Shown in pieces: positions 47,427 to 56,924 of a stretch of DNA of 64,000 bases (its first letter is position 1; each line of letters starts with the position of its first letter). The translations under genes were made by a program, and so were the position numbers. Location of the stretch: contig NZ_KB905371.1 in the NCBI RefSeq assembly GCF_000378985.1, forward strand, positions 310,001 through 374,000, written 5' to 3'. Source of the stretch: Ensifer sp. BR816. GTDB lineage: Bacteria; Pseudomonadota; Alphaproteobacteria; Rhizobiales; Rhizobiaceae. Below the pieces are notes generated by a model that worked only from the letters and a program-made list of their open reading frames with translations, was not told where the DNA came from and made no database searches.

Positions 47427-47741
47427 TCAGGCGACCTTTTTATCCGCACTCAAATTTTCGATGACCCCGAGCACGTCAGCCTCCTTCAGGATCAGCAAGT
47501 CCTCGTCTTCAATCTTGATTTCCGTGCCCGACCATTTGCCAAAGAGCACCCGATCACCGAGCTTTACGTCAAGCGCGACCAGTTGGCCCTGCTCATTGCG
47601 AGCGCCAGGGCCGACGGCGACCACTTCGCCTTCCTGCGGTTTCTCCTTGGCCGTATCGGGAATGATAATGCCGGCTTTGGTCTTCTCTTCGGACGAGACG
47701 CGGCGGATAAGAATGCGATCGTGAAGCGGTTGAAACTTCAT
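47427..47741 (-). CDS. groES: co-chaperonin GroES
   Basis: A 104-residue GroES, start MKFQPLHDRILIRRVSSEEK at 47741 with AGGAGGT upstream. The mobile loop region KTKAGIIIPDTAKEKPQEG is present. The frame is open upstream to 47861, but family length and the ribosome site fix the start. Preceded by a CIRCE element. Confidence 0.97.
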   Translation of the reverse strand: MKFQPLHDRILIRRVSSEEKTKAGIIIPDTAKEKPQEGEVVAVGPGARNEQGQLVALDVKLGDRVLFGKWSGTEIKIEDEDLLILKEADVLGVIENLSADKKVA

Positions 47742-47879
47742 GCCTACCTCCTGGATAAACGGGTCGATAATCCCCTTCGCCGGACCGATGCAGTCCGGAC
47801 GGGCCAGGCCGTTTCGGCAACTGGCAGTGGTTGATCTGGTTCCGTTGAAGATTGAATTCAAGAGGAGGCGACCAAGTTT

Positions 47880-47906
47880 TTAGCACTCTTCGGTGGAGAG
47901 TGCTAA
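47880..47906 (-). promoter_or_regulatory. CIRCE operator of groESL
   Basis: TTAGCACTC - 9 bases - GAGTGCTAA, a perfect CIRCE inverted repeat, binding site of the HrcA heat-shock repressor. It lies about 140 bp before groES. So this plasmid groESL is under heat-shock control rather than an obvious NifA promoter. From 47907 to 48166 nothing else is supported. Confidence 0.95.
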
Positions 47907-48166
47907 AAATGGTCAATCTGCGAGCGCGGCCTGAAGGATGGCGCAAGCTGACATCGACAAGCAAGACCCGCTCGACCGCATCTCAGTTTTATCGCGACAA
48001 CAACTTGACCAAAGCGTACTGGCCGCGATTTGGGCAAGAGGCATCCTCCGGCATGCGCCGGGGAACCATGTCGAGAGATTTCAAAAACGTGAGGGCAACA
48101 CCCTCATCATGGAAGCCTGCCGACAAGGAGAGACACTTATTACGAGCAGCCCCTCACCACACCGAG

Positions 48167-49126
48167 CTATTGAACGACGCAGTCAAAACCAGGGGCGGAC
48201 AGACGTACGGGGGCACGCGGCGAGACCATAAGGGACGCCTCCTGTAGTAACAGCTCGCGCATCCACAGGCTTGCCGGATCACTATTGTGAAGCGCAGGCC
48301 ATTGAACGGCCTCGGCGAGTGGGGGGATTGGTAGCGGAAGCTCGACGATCCGCAGAGGAATTGTTTTTGCGAAGTGCTGCGCCAGCCGCAAAGGCATGGT
48401 CCCTATACGCTCTGTCCCCGACAGCATGGGCGGAATCATGCTGAAGCCCTGGACGACGACCTCGATACGTCTCTTCAGACCGTGCTCAAGCAGGTACCAC
48501 TCCTCGATGGTGGGTCTCCGAGTGTTCCCGAACTTGACCGCAACATGCCCCATCGACATGTATCTCTCGAATGTAAATGGCTCTGATAGCTGCTCGTTCG
48601 TTCGGCAGCCGACGCACACGAATTTATCCTCAAACAGTGCTGCGTGAGGATGCATCGACATGAACAATTCCGGCATAATCAGAAAATCGATGTCGCCGCG
48701 GCGCAGAAGTTCCTCGAAGTCATCGGCAAGAGGCAGACAATCGAAGCTGATGCCGGGAGCTTCCTGCGCCGCACGCGCGACGACCTTTTCAAAAAAGACG
48801 AGTGTGACGTAATCGGAAAGCACGATTCTGAAGCGGCGATCCGACTGGGCCGGGTTAAACGGTTCCCAGGAAACAATGGAGAGCTGAATCTGCAGCAGAG
48901 CGTCGCGCACCGCGGGGGCGAGCCCTTCCGCACGCGGTGTCGGGATAAATTCGCGGCCGGCCATCGCAAATAGATCATCGCGAAAATAGGTGCGTAACCG
49001 CGCGACGGCCGCGCTCATCGCGGGCTGGCTCAGATTGATGCTGCGTGCCGCCGCCGTGAGATTACGCTCGGTCATCAGAGCGTCGAGCACAACCAGAAGA
49101 TTTAGATCAAGGCCCTTGAACCGCAT
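48167..49126 (-). CDS. nodD: NodD, LysR-type flavonoid-responsive nodulation regulator (copy B)
   Basis: A 319-residue NodD, close to copy A: MRFKGLDLNLLVVLDALMTE, SINLSQPAMSAAVARLRTYF, FRIVLSDYVTLVFFEKVVAR. The ligand-binding domains differ more (DFEELLRRGDIDFLIMPE against DNEDLLQRGDVDLLILPE), so they may sense different flavonoids. Upstream on the other strand lies a degenerate nod box. Whole and apparently functional. Confidence 0.95.
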   Translation of the reverse strand: MRFKGLDLNLLVVLDALMTERNLTAAARSINLSQPAMSAAVARLRTYFRDDLFAMAGREFIPTPRAEGLAPAVRDALLQIQLSIVSWEPFNPAQSDRRFRIVLSDYVTLVFFEKVVARAAQEAPGISFDCLPLADDFEELLRRGDIDFLIMPELFMSMHPHAALFEDKFVCVGCRTNEQLSEPFTFERYMSMGHVAVKFGNTRRPTIEEWYLLEHGLKRRIEVVVQGFSMIPPMLSGTERIGTMPLRLAQHFAKTIPLRIVELPLPIPPLAEAVQWPALHNSDPASLWMRELLLQEASLMVSPRAPVRLSAPGFDCVVQ

Positions 49127-49134
49127 GTCTTATC

Positions 49135-49182
49135 TATCCAACCGTGAAATGTATGGCATCCAAACCCATCAGTATTCTTAAT
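49135..49182 (+). promoter_or_regulatory. degenerate nod box upstream of nodD copy B
   Basis: TATCCAACCGTGAAATG then, after 6 bases, ATCCAAACCCATCAGTATT. The 3' half keeps ATCCAAAC..ATC; the 5' half has lost the GAT. The region is paralogous to that of nodD copy A (shared TTATTAGTAATA-type ends). No nod gene follows on the plus strand; 49183-49781 holds nothing I can support. Confidence 0.5.
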
Positions 49183-49781
49183 TAGTAATACAATTAGTTC
49201 AAAATCAAGGCAGGCCCCCGCACACCATTTACGCAACGGTCAGCCGACCGCTCTCGGATGGCCGCTCCTATCGGTTCGCATGCCGTCCTCGCAGCAGGTC
49301 CCAACAAGCCGCCCAATGTCCAATGGGCATACTGCACGTCCAGAAGACGTCGCTTGAACTGCCGCTATCGCGCGCCTCGTTCGCTATCTCACGTTGGACG
49401 ATGCCGCCATGGGGGCCTTCGACGGCATCACTTGAAAATTTTCGCGTACGCAGTGAAGGGTGATGTCGCCCTGAAACAGGGTAACGAGAAAGATCGCGAT
49501 CCGCGGTTTCAGCCCCCGCACCATGCAGCAACCAAGCAAAAGGGATTTTCTGACTGTTAACACCGGTGATGAAAGGGTGCCTACCTCTGTTAAACTCGGA
49601 GGCGCTTTTGGGCGCTTCAGATCGAACCGACCGTCCGCAAAATCACAGAGGCCCCAAAATCGGTCTCGACGGGTATCTCGTCAGGGCGGCCGAAACTCAC
49701 TGCCACCTGTTGCGGTCGTTTCGAACTGCGGCCCACCAAATGTGCCGGCTTTTTAAGCGCTCCGTCGTTCGAAACAAGCAG

Positions 49782-50846
49782 TCACTCTGCCATCCCGGCC
49801 GCGTGACCAAGCGATTTGTTGACTGCCGGAATGATCTTGTCGCCCCAGAGTTCAATTTGTCCAAGCATCGTCTTCTGGTGGAAATCGCCAAGCTGGGTCT
49901 GAATAGCGATCTGAGAAGGTTTCAGCACATTAATTTCCTCCAACAGGCGGTCGATCACCCGGTTCACACTGCCGATCGGCAGATTCTCGCGCATACTCTG
50001 AAACGATAGATCCTGTTGCGTCGGGGTTTCCTCAAGCAGATAGCCGTCCTCGCTTTGCTGACGGCGCTGGTGCAGTGCCTCGGATAGCCGGCGCTGGAAG
50101 CGGGCGTTGTCGAGATAGCTGTCGATCTCCGCCTCGTCGTCGCTGGCGTAGCAGCAGCGCAGCAGCGATATTTTGGCATCCTTGGCAATCTTCCCCTCGG
50201 CGGCCGCCGCTTTCTCGATGCTTTCGCGCAGCGTGCCCAAAGCATCCAAGCCGTTGTGAAATGCCGTGACGAACAAATTGTGTCCATCACGATAGGCCCG
50301 GCCCATACTGCGCGCCGACCCGGCCGCGATCCAGATCGGCGGGGTCGGCTTCTGGATGGTGCGCACCGAAATCGCCGTCGGAGGTATCTTCTCATACAGA
50401 CCGTCGTGCTCGAAGATCTTCTGGTTGAGCCCCTTGAGAAGGATATCCAGGTATTCCGAAAAGACGGTAGGCGCCTCGTCGACATCGACGCCAAAGCGCT
50501 CGAACTCGAACTGCTGGTATCCGGAGCCGACGCCGAGCTCAAGACGCCCGTTCGAAACGATATCGGTGAAGCCGATCTCGGAAAGCAGGCGCTGCGGTTG
50601 GTAGAGCGGCAGTACGCAGACGGCGGTACCGAGGCGAATCGTGCGCGTCAGGCCGGCACAATGCGCCACCATCATCAATGGCGACGGAACCAGACTGTAA
50701 TTGTTGAAATGGTGCTCCGCGAACCACGCGGTGTTGAAGCCAGCCTGCTCGGAAAGCGCTGCCTGTTCGATTGAGTTGCGGATTACGCTATCGGCCGATT
50801 GATGATAGCCGCGCTGAGCGGCAAGGATGAATGCCGCGAATTCCAT
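49782..50846 (-). CDS. LLM-class flavin-dependent oxidoreductase (luciferase-like)
   Basis: A 354-residue bacterial-luciferase-fold protein; ATG at 50846 after AGGAG. Seen: FAAFILAAQRGYHQ, FNTAWFAEHHFNNY (WFAEHH signature), IRLGTAVCVLPLYQPQRLLS and GRLELGVGSGYQ. These enzymes use FMNH2 and oxygen, or F420. A similar uncharacterised monooxygenase (Y4vJ, from memory) lies near a nifH copy on pNGR234a. Last gene of the P450 cluster, 176 bp after the SDR gene. Confidence 0.87.
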   Translation of the reverse strand: MEFAAFILAAQRGYHQSADSVIRNSIEQAALSEQAGFNTAWFAEHHFNNYSLVPSPLMMVAHCAGLTRTIRLGTAVCVLPLYQPQRLLSEIGFTDIVSNGRLELGVGSGYQQFEFERFGVDVDEAPTVFSEYLDILLKGLNQKIFEHDGLYEKIPPTAISVRTIQKPTPPIWIAAGSARSMGRAYRDGHNLFVTAFHNGLDALGTLRESIEKAAAAEGKIAKDAKISLLRCCYASDDEAEIDSYLDNARFQRRLSEALHQRRQQSEDGYLLEETPTQQDLSFQSMRENLPIGSVNRVIDRLLEEINVLKPSQIAIQTQLGDFHQKTMLGQIELWGDKIIPAVNKSLGHAAGMAE

Positions 50847-51022
50847 GGCGGCTCCTTTCATGCAGTGAGATTGGTCCATTCAGGGATGCTCCACACGCGC
50901 GTGGATTTTTCCGTGGCCGCAGTGTCGCCCGCTTTTTAGGGCATCAGACCGTGTTGCGGCATTTCGCTCGCCATTCGCTCCCTTAAAGCTCGGAATTGTT
51001 TCAACGCGTTTCGCACCTCGAC

Positions 51023-52639
51023 TTAGGGCATGAACGACAACCATTTGGCGTCCACCACCGGGTGTTCCTGATCAAGGTCGGTTGCGAATCCGGTATTGCC
51101 AAAAGAGGTGCAGCCACCGTTCACGCATAGGGTCGAGCCGCTGATGTATGAGGCGTCAGGCGAAGCCAGGAAGAACGCTGCGGCAGCCACGTCTTCGGGC
51201 TCTCCCATCCTGCCCGGGATACGCCGGCGGATCACTTTCGCGGCGATGTCGCCGACCTTTGCTGATCCCGCGACGCTGGAGGGGCGAGTGGAGCCAAGGG
51301 CGATGGTGGCTGTGCGAATGCCACCGGGCCCGAGTTCGGCCGCCATGCACCTGGTGAGAATCTCGATCCCGGCTTGAGACGCTTCATAGGCGTGACGCGG
51401 TGCAGACGGCAGAAAGGCGTCGATCGATCCAACGTTAAGGATCACGCCTCCGGGGCGCATCATCTTGATCGCCTCGCGCGCGCAAGTGAAAGCGCCCGTA
51501 AGATTGACATCCAGCACGCGCTCGAGCTGTGCTGTTATTTGCTGGTTCCCTGGGCCAAAAGTGTCGGCCACGCAAGCACCGTTGACGAGGACGTCGAGCC
51601 GGCCGAACCGCCCTCGCACCTCTTCGAACAGCCCCACCACCTCGCTCTCGACGGCCACGTCCACGGATTTCGCCATGTGCTCGCCGCCGAGGGAACCAGC
51701 GAGCTCCGCCGCTGCAACGCCATCTCTGTCGGCAATTACTACGGTATCGCCGTTTGCGGCAAAGCGGCGAGCGACGGCCGCGCCTATATCGTTCGCCCCG
51801 CCCGTGACGAGCACGAGCCGCGCACCGCGCTGCTCGGCGGGACGGGAGAGTTCCGCTGCTGGTATCTCACCCACCGGCGGGTGCGCGTCGCCCGGCTGGT
51901 TGAAGGACATCCAACCGCCATCAACGGTCAGGACCGAACCGTTGACGTAGCCCGTCTGCGGGCTAGCCAGAAACCGCACAACCCGGGCGATCTCGTCGGG
52001 ACGCGCCATGCGCCCGATCGGCACGCGGCGGCGGACCGCCGCGAGGTTCATCTCGCCGGCGCGTTCCAGTCGGTCGACCATGGGCGTGCGCACATAGCCC
52101 GGCGCTACTGCCGTCACGCGGATGCCGCGCGGCGCCAACTCGCATGCCAGCGATTTTGTGATCGAGATCAGGCCCGCTTTCGAGGCTGCGTAGGCATTGC
52201 GTCTTGGATTGCCAAGCACGCCCGCCAGCGAGGCGACGTTGACGACAACGGCGCCCGGCTGCATACGCCGCGCGGCTTCGCGGGCCATGGCAAAGGGGCC
52301 GATCAGGTTTACCGCCAAGGTATGTCGGAAAACGTCGACACTGTTGTCGATGGTCGCAGCCATGATGGGCCCGATAGCCGCGTTATTGATAAGTACCCCG
52401 ACCCGCGCGAACTGTGCTTCAATCCGGCCACAAAGCTCAACAATATCCTTCTCTCGCGAGACATCGAACTCAAGACCGAGATGCCGGTGGCCGAGACCGC
52501 GGGCAAATTCGAGAATACCCCTGCCCGGGAGGTCCACTGCGACGACAGTGTCTCCGTCCTCGGCAAAAGCATTGCCCAGGGCACGACCGATCCCGCCTGC
52601 CGCGCCTGTAATGATGACGACGCGTCCCGACTGCTTCAT
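51023..52639 (-). CDS. tandem short-chain dehydrogenase/reductase (two fused SDR domains)
   Basis: 538 residues with two complete SDR domains. Domain 1 (about 1-250): VVIITGAAGGIGRALGNAFA and the active site YAASKAGLISITK. Domain 2 (about 275-520): LVLVTGGANDIGAAVARRFA, and YEASQAGIEILTR, which has Gln in place of the catalytic Lys of YxxxK. So the second domain may be catalytically weak. Starts at ATG 52639 (MKQSGRVVIITG). The same double-SDR type (Y4vI, about 548 residues, from memory) is known on pNGR234a. Confidence 0.9.
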   Translation of the reverse strand: MKQSGRVVIITGAAGGIGRALGNAFAEDGDTVVAVDLPGRGILEFARGLGHRHLGLEFDVSREKDIVELCGRIEAQFARVGVLINNAAIGPIMAATIDNSVDVFRHTLAVNLIGPFAMAREAARRMQPGAVVVNVASLAGVLGNPRRNAYAASKAGLISITKSLACELAPRGIRVTAVAPGYVRTPMVDRLERAGEMNLAAVRRRVPIGRMARPDEIARVVRFLASPQTGYVNGSVLTVDGGWMSFNQPGDAHPPVGEIPAAELSRPAEQRGARLVLVTGGANDIGAAVARRFAANGDTVVIADRDGVAAAELAGSLGGEHMAKSVDVAVESEVVGLFEEVRGRFGRLDVLVNGACVADTFGPGNQQITAQLERVLDVNLTGAFTCAREAIKMMRPGGVILNVGSIDAFLPSAPRHAYEASQAGIEILTRCMAAELGPGGIRTATIALGSTRPSSVAGSAKVGDIAAKVIRRRIPGRMGEPEDVAAAAFFLASPDASYISGSTLCVNGGCTSFGNTGFATDLDQEHPVVDAKWLSFMP

Positions 52640-52760
52640 GGGCAGCTCTCCCTGGCCAACGCTAGCGATCTCAGGCCAAGGGACCCGCAGCGGTACAGCA
52701 GCATATGGTGGACGCAGTCTCCGCCCCGATAAACATGATGCGTTCCAGCAGCCATTCGCC

Positions 52761-53306
52761 TCACTTTCGTCCTCGTGATGGAACGCGACGCCGCCCAAGC
52801 GCGTAGATCGGGTCGTCTGGATGCGATGCTCCGATCGGCTGGCGGAGACCGAATCGCTTTATCTCTGAGGCCGTTTGCGGGGTCTGCTCCTCGAGCCAAT
52901 CGTAGACCACCGTCCGCTCGGCGATTCGCCACTCCCCTTCCCTCTTGTCAAACAGGTCGCAGTATCGCCCGCAGAGGAGAACCTGCCGGATCGTCCTGCC
53001 GCCGTCCGGTCCGCGTTGGAGCGCCGTGAAGTAGCTCTCGACGGCGGCTTCTGTCGGGCTGATGAACTCGATCAGGACGTTCGTGATCTGATGGATATTG
53101 CGCGGTTCGGTCTTGAAGATACCGAGCGCGAACGCGATGAAGCCTTCCGCGGAGCCGGAATAGGCACCGTGATTGTCATGCGCATCGGGCCAGTAGGAGC
53201 TTCGCAGCGCCTCCTCGTCCGCCCGGTCTATCCCGCGGCAGTACCGGTAGAGACAGTCGCGGATCGCCTCGCGGTCGAGCAATTCGGCAATTTTTTTTTG
53301 GTCCAT
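52761..53306 (-). CDS. SnoaL/NTF2-like protein
   Basis: 181 residues, start MDQKKIAELLDREAIRDCLY at 53306; the fold is indicated by YCRGIDRADEEALRSSYWPD and the later EGEWRIAERTVVYDW. Members are small cyclases, isomerases or dehydratases (ring-hydroxylating beta-subunit-like). In this cluster it probably acts on the P450 product. Small gaps of 122-218 bp separate it from its neighbours on the same strand. Confidence 0.8.
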   Translation of the reverse strand: MDQKKIAELLDREAIRDCLYRYCRGIDRADEEALRSSYWPDAHDNHGAYSGSAEGFIAFALGIFKTEPRNIHQITNVLIEFISPTEAAVESYFTALQRGPDGGRTIRQVLLCGRYCDLFDKREGEWRIAERTVVYDWLEEQTPQTASEIKRFGLRQPIGASHPDDPIYALGRRRVPSRGRK

Positions 53307-53523
53307 GGGCCTTGTCACAAATTTTGAGTTCAAAAGAGCGTTTCGACGCATCCAGTTAAGCAGTTACAATTTCGATCAGTTCGCGGTTCAGCCGCACTGG
53401 ACGCAAAACCCTTGCCGCTTGCGCGTCGACGTCAACAGCTCAGGGCCGGAGAACTTTCGGGACAGCTGGACGAGAACGGCGCCTGGCCAGGCGCGCGCAT
53501 ACGTTGTCCTCCACGGCAACACT

Positions 53524-53772
53524 CTATTTGAACCCTCCACAGGCTTGATTGAACAATAGCCGAGCAAGCAATGCATCGGCTGTGCAATCGATTTCCAGCG
53601 CACGTTCGGGGCAGGAACGAGCGCCTCGTGACGCGAGGAGTTCGTCCCTCTCCGCGACCTCGACGTCACCGGGCAGGATGTAGCCTTCGTCATCGAGTTT
53701 GAAGACGTCCGGGGCTAGCGCCCAGCAGCGAGCGTGCCCCTGGCATTTGTCTTTGTGGACGATGATGCGCAT
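53524..53772 (-). CDS. 3Fe-4S-type ferredoxin of the P450 cluster
   Basis: 82 residues: MRIIVHKDKCQGHARCWALA, then RSCPERALEI, the pattern of single-cluster ferredoxins that serve bacterial P450s, with the middle cysteine position occupied by another residue as in 3Fe-4S types. It lies 33 bp after the P450 gene, so it is probably its electron donor. A matching ferredoxin reductase is not in the window. Confidence 0.87.
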   Translation of the reverse strand: MRIIVHKDKCQGHARCWALAPDVFKLDDEGYILPGDVEVAERDELLASRGARSCPERALEIDCTADALLARLLFNQACGGFK

Positions 53773-53805
53773 GCGGTACCTCCATGGCTTTGGCCTCGGC
53801 TATCG

Positions 53806-55044
53806 TCAGGACCAATCCAGAATCAGATTCTCGATCCCGAACACATGACCGCCGAAGGTGATGGGTGCCGTACCTTCCTTGATACGGAAGTCAGGGATGC
53901 GGGACAGCCACTCCTCCAGCCCAATGACGATCTCCCGCCGAGCGAGGTGTGAGCCGAGACAACGATGGGGACCATACGCAAAGGCGGTGTGGCGGTTATC
54001 CTCTCGTGCCAAATCGATCGTGTTGGGACATTCGAATTCCGCCGGGTCGCGATTGGCAATCATCGTGGCGCAGGAAATGTAGTCCCCCTTACGGATCGGC
54101 GCGCCCTCGAAGTCAATATTTTTCCTAGCCACGCGTATGATCTGTACAGTCGAATAGGCGCGCAGCAATTCTTCAACTGCGGGCACGATCCGATCCGGTT
54201 CGCCTCGCAGCAGTGCCTGGTCGTTGGGATTGCGGGCGAGATGGGCCAGGTCAAAACCTATGGCCGTTGCGACCGTGTCGAGCCCAGCGACGAACACAAG
54301 CACGCCGATGCCCCGGACTTCCTCATCGGTCAGCCGGCGACCATCGACCTCAGTCTCCACGACGAAGGTCATGACATCGTCGGTCGGTTCTTTGCGACGC
54401 ATGGCTGCAAGTTCGTCGATAAACGCCACGATTGCCAGGGCCGCCGCCGTTCGTTTGACACTGTCTCCGTGAAGCAGATCCTTTCCCCAGCCGACATACG
54501 TGTCAAGCCGCTCATCCGATAGACCCAGAAAGCGAAGGAAGATATTGACCGCAAAGGGAAAAGCGAAATCACTCATAACGTCGCAGCTTGTTCTCGACGC
54601 GCAGATCCTGTCGATCAGCGCCATTGCGCGCTGACGGATGGCGGGTTCCAGAGCCATGACCCGCTTGGGCGAAAACAGCGGGTTTAGCAGCGAGCGAAAG
54701 ACTCCGTGCGCCGGTGGGTCGAGTTCCAGCGGTATCATCGGCCAGTTTTCGCCGAGCGCGGAGGCAAAGATGCTGCGATGGCTGGAAAAGGACTCGCTAT
54801 CCTGGAGCACTCGGCGCTGGTCCTTGGCGCGCGTGATGACCCAGGTTCCCCGGCTGTCCCGAGTGTTATCGGGAGAGTAAAAGATCGGCGGCCCGCCATG
54901 GACGCGAGCGACAGCTGCGTGGGGATCCCCGTTAGGCATGCGTTGCATGCCAGGGGACGTGAACAGACTGAAGTCCCTCACCATTTCGGGCGGGACATGG
55001 TCTGGAACCGGTTTAAGGGCCACGTGGTTTCTCCTCAAGATCAT
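53806..55044 (-). CDS. cytochrome P450
   Basis: 412-residue soluble bacterial P450. I-helix oxygen-binding motif GVLVFVAGLDTVATA, EELLR (ExxR) and haem loop FAYGPHRCLGSHLARRE with the cysteine ligand. All key residues intact. Related symbiotic-plasmid P450s (CYP127-type on pNGR234a, recalled) are found with the same partner genes. Substrate unknown; a terpenoid or plant-derived compound is possible. I found no -24/-12 or nod box in the 600 bp upstream; that region (55045-55671) has no supported gene. Confidence 0.92.
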   Translation of the reverse strand: MILRRNHVALKPVPDHVPPEMVRDFSLFTSPGMQRMPNGDPHAAVARVHGGPPIFYSPDNTRDSRGTWVITRAKDQRRVLQDSESFSSHRSIFASALGENWPMIPLELDPPAHGVFRSLLNPLFSPKRVMALEPAIRQRAMALIDRICASRTSCDVMSDFAFPFAVNIFLRFLGLSDERLDTYVGWGKDLLHGDSVKRTAAALAIVAFIDELAAMRRKEPTDDVMTFVVETEVDGRRLTDEEVRGIGVLVFVAGLDTVATAIGFDLAHLARNPNDQALLRGEPDRIVPAVEELLRAYSTVQIIRVARKNIDFEGAPIRKGDYISCATMIANRDPAEFECPNTIDLAREDNRHTAFAYGPHRCLGSHLARREIVIGLEEWLSRIPDFRIKEGTAPITFGGHVFGIENLILDWS

Positions 55045-55671
55045 GCGCTCATGCGGCTCGATTTATCGCCCCGCGATCATCGATGTTGATTACTGGCGCG
55101 GCCCCGTCTTATGCGCATTGAGATTCGGCTTCACGATGTGCCGACCCACGCACCAGCGCGGATGAGATCGGTCGCAAATTTAAGCAGCAGAGTATCTGCG
55201 TCCCTGGTCCATGAAGACTGAGCTTACGCGCGCTGAAGTTCAGATGTTGGTCAATCACCCGTGAGCTCCTTTGAGGCACTGCGGACATCCGCCCTCCCAA
55301 AGCATCGATGCAAGTTGCATGCCGTTGGCGCCGCGCGACTTGTCCACACCGGCTGCATGCCTTCGGCAACTATTTTGGTCCGGTTTCCGACATAGTTGTT
55401 CTGCTTCGGCCACAAGGAGCCTTGCGGGTACATACGCACCGGGAGAACGCATCCAAACGCCGCGATCCGATTATGAAATGCCCTGCCGTCAAACACTTAA
55501 ACACGTCACCTCCATGCGGGAGGCTTGTTACCTGCTGAACCGCACGAGGTTTCTGGACCGTCGGAGGCTAGAGTTTTTCGGTGATTTTCCTGGAGAAAGG
55601 GAAACTCTAACCGAAATCGGTCCAGCTTGGGGCCATGTCAGTTCTAGTTTGAGGCGAAGCGCACGTGGTTA

Positions 55672-55720
55672 CATCCGCTACGTCGATGTGTTCTATCCAA
55701 ACAATCAATTACTCTAAATG
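55672..55720 (+). promoter_or_regulatory. nod box driving nodO
   Basis: CATCCGCTACGTCGATG (ATC-N9-GAT) followed by 6 bases and ATCCAAACAATCAATTACTC: a near-consensus nod box over 49 bp, 60 bp before the nodO start. NodD-dependent, flavonoid-induced expression is therefore expected. Confidence 0.92.
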
Positions 55721-55779
55721 TCCGATAAGGCATATGAACGAGTTTAGTGGTGTGGGGCTGTTTCATAAGGTGGATCGCA

Positions 55780-56598
55780 ATGGAAAACACAATTCGGGGC
55801 GGCCAGGGTAGCAACAGTCTCTTTGGCAGCAATGGGGATGATATAATGCTCGATCCGACGGGAGATGACTGGATCGACGGTCGTGCCGGCAGCGACTCCA
55901 TCTCGGCCGGCGAGGGCAATGACCGGGTCTTCGGTGGCGTGGGCAACGACCACGTCTTTGGCGACGAGGGCAACGACTATCTCTACGGCGACCTTGGCCG
56001 CGGCAACCCGCGCATCCCCGCACCGGCCATCCTTGGTGCGGACAACGACAAGCTCTACGGCGGCCCCGGCGACGACTCCCTCTTCGCGGGCGACGGTAGA
56101 GACTCTTTGACCGGAGGTGCCGGCCACGACACCTTTGTGTTCCAGTTCCACAACCCGTTCCCCGGGGTTGATCAAAACTACGGGCCAAACGCGGAGGACC
56201 ACACCACCATTGTGGATTTTGACCCAGTGCAGGATACTTTCGCCTTCGATGCGGTAGGCCTTGGCAGCGATGGTCTTGAAGCGAATTTCGTTAATCACGC
56301 CGCGCGTGGCAATCAGGTGGACACCTTCTACAGCGGCCCCGCCGATGGAGCGAACGGCGAGCACGCCGTAGTGATCACTGATCACAGTTTCGCCGATGGC
56401 TCGGCCGCAGCCAGGGATATCTCCGGCGAGGCTGCAGGCGATATCATTGCCTATTTCAATAATAGGACCATGACGGCGGACCTGGGTTATGTTACCTCCG
56501 AAAACCACGTGGACGACTTCGCGCACCTTGGCAACGTGCAAAGTTTGCTCCACTTGGCTGGCCTGGGCCTGACCGCGTCGGATTTCATGTTCTTCTGA
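55780..56598 (+). CDS. nodO: NodO-like secreted RTX calcium-binding protein
   Basis: 272 residues. Glycine/aspartate-rich RTX nonapeptide repeats (GSNGDDIML, GEGNDRVFGGVGNDHVFG, GDEGNDYLYG, then GGPGDDSLFAGDGRDSLTGG) bind calcium; there is no N-terminal signal, and the hydrophobic C-terminus (ending ASDFMFF) fits type I secretion. NodO in R. leguminosarum and Rhizobium sp. BR816 is secreted, forms cation channels and widens host range. The start ATG 55780 has AAGGTGG upstream. Nod-box controlled. The type I exporter is not in the window. Confidence 0.88.
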   Translation: MENTIRGGQGSNSLFGSNGDDIMLDPTGDDWIDGRAGSDSISAGEGNDRVFGGVGNDHVFGDEGNDYLYGDLGRGNPRIPAPAILGADNDKLYGGPGDDSLFAGDGRDSLTGGAGHDTFVFQFHNPFPGVDQNYGPNAEDHTTIVDFDPVQDTFAFDAVGLGSDGLEANFVNHAARGNQVDTFYSGPADGANGEHAVVITDHSFADGSAAARDISGEAAGDIIAYFNNRTMTADLGYVTSENHVDDFAHLGNVQSLLHLAGLGLTASDFMFF

Positions 56599-56924
56599 TG
56601 CGGAAAACATGGATCGGTGATCTGCATAGTGGCAACTCGTCCTTCATTGGGAAAAGCACTTAAACAAAGTGCGCCGCTCCAGCCGCCGAGCCTGACAACA
56701 CTGCCGTTCTCAGAAAGCGATATCAACGTCAGCGCGTCCACGACGCGCCCTTGCACTGTTTATGCGCGATTGCGAGACAGCTACTCATGGGCAAATGCTC
56801 GCCGCGTTGCTCCAACCAGCTGTGGCGCACATTGCGCCCCATCTTCAACGCAGGTGGCCTATAGTGCGCCACTATCGCGCACGAGGTTTGAAACGCTGCG
56901 CTTGAACCGCTAGTAGCGGTTTTG

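Noticed and set aside
55271..55717. 148-codon frame ending in the nodO nod box.
   Set aside because: It runs into the regulatory site, shows no domain and has no ribosome site.
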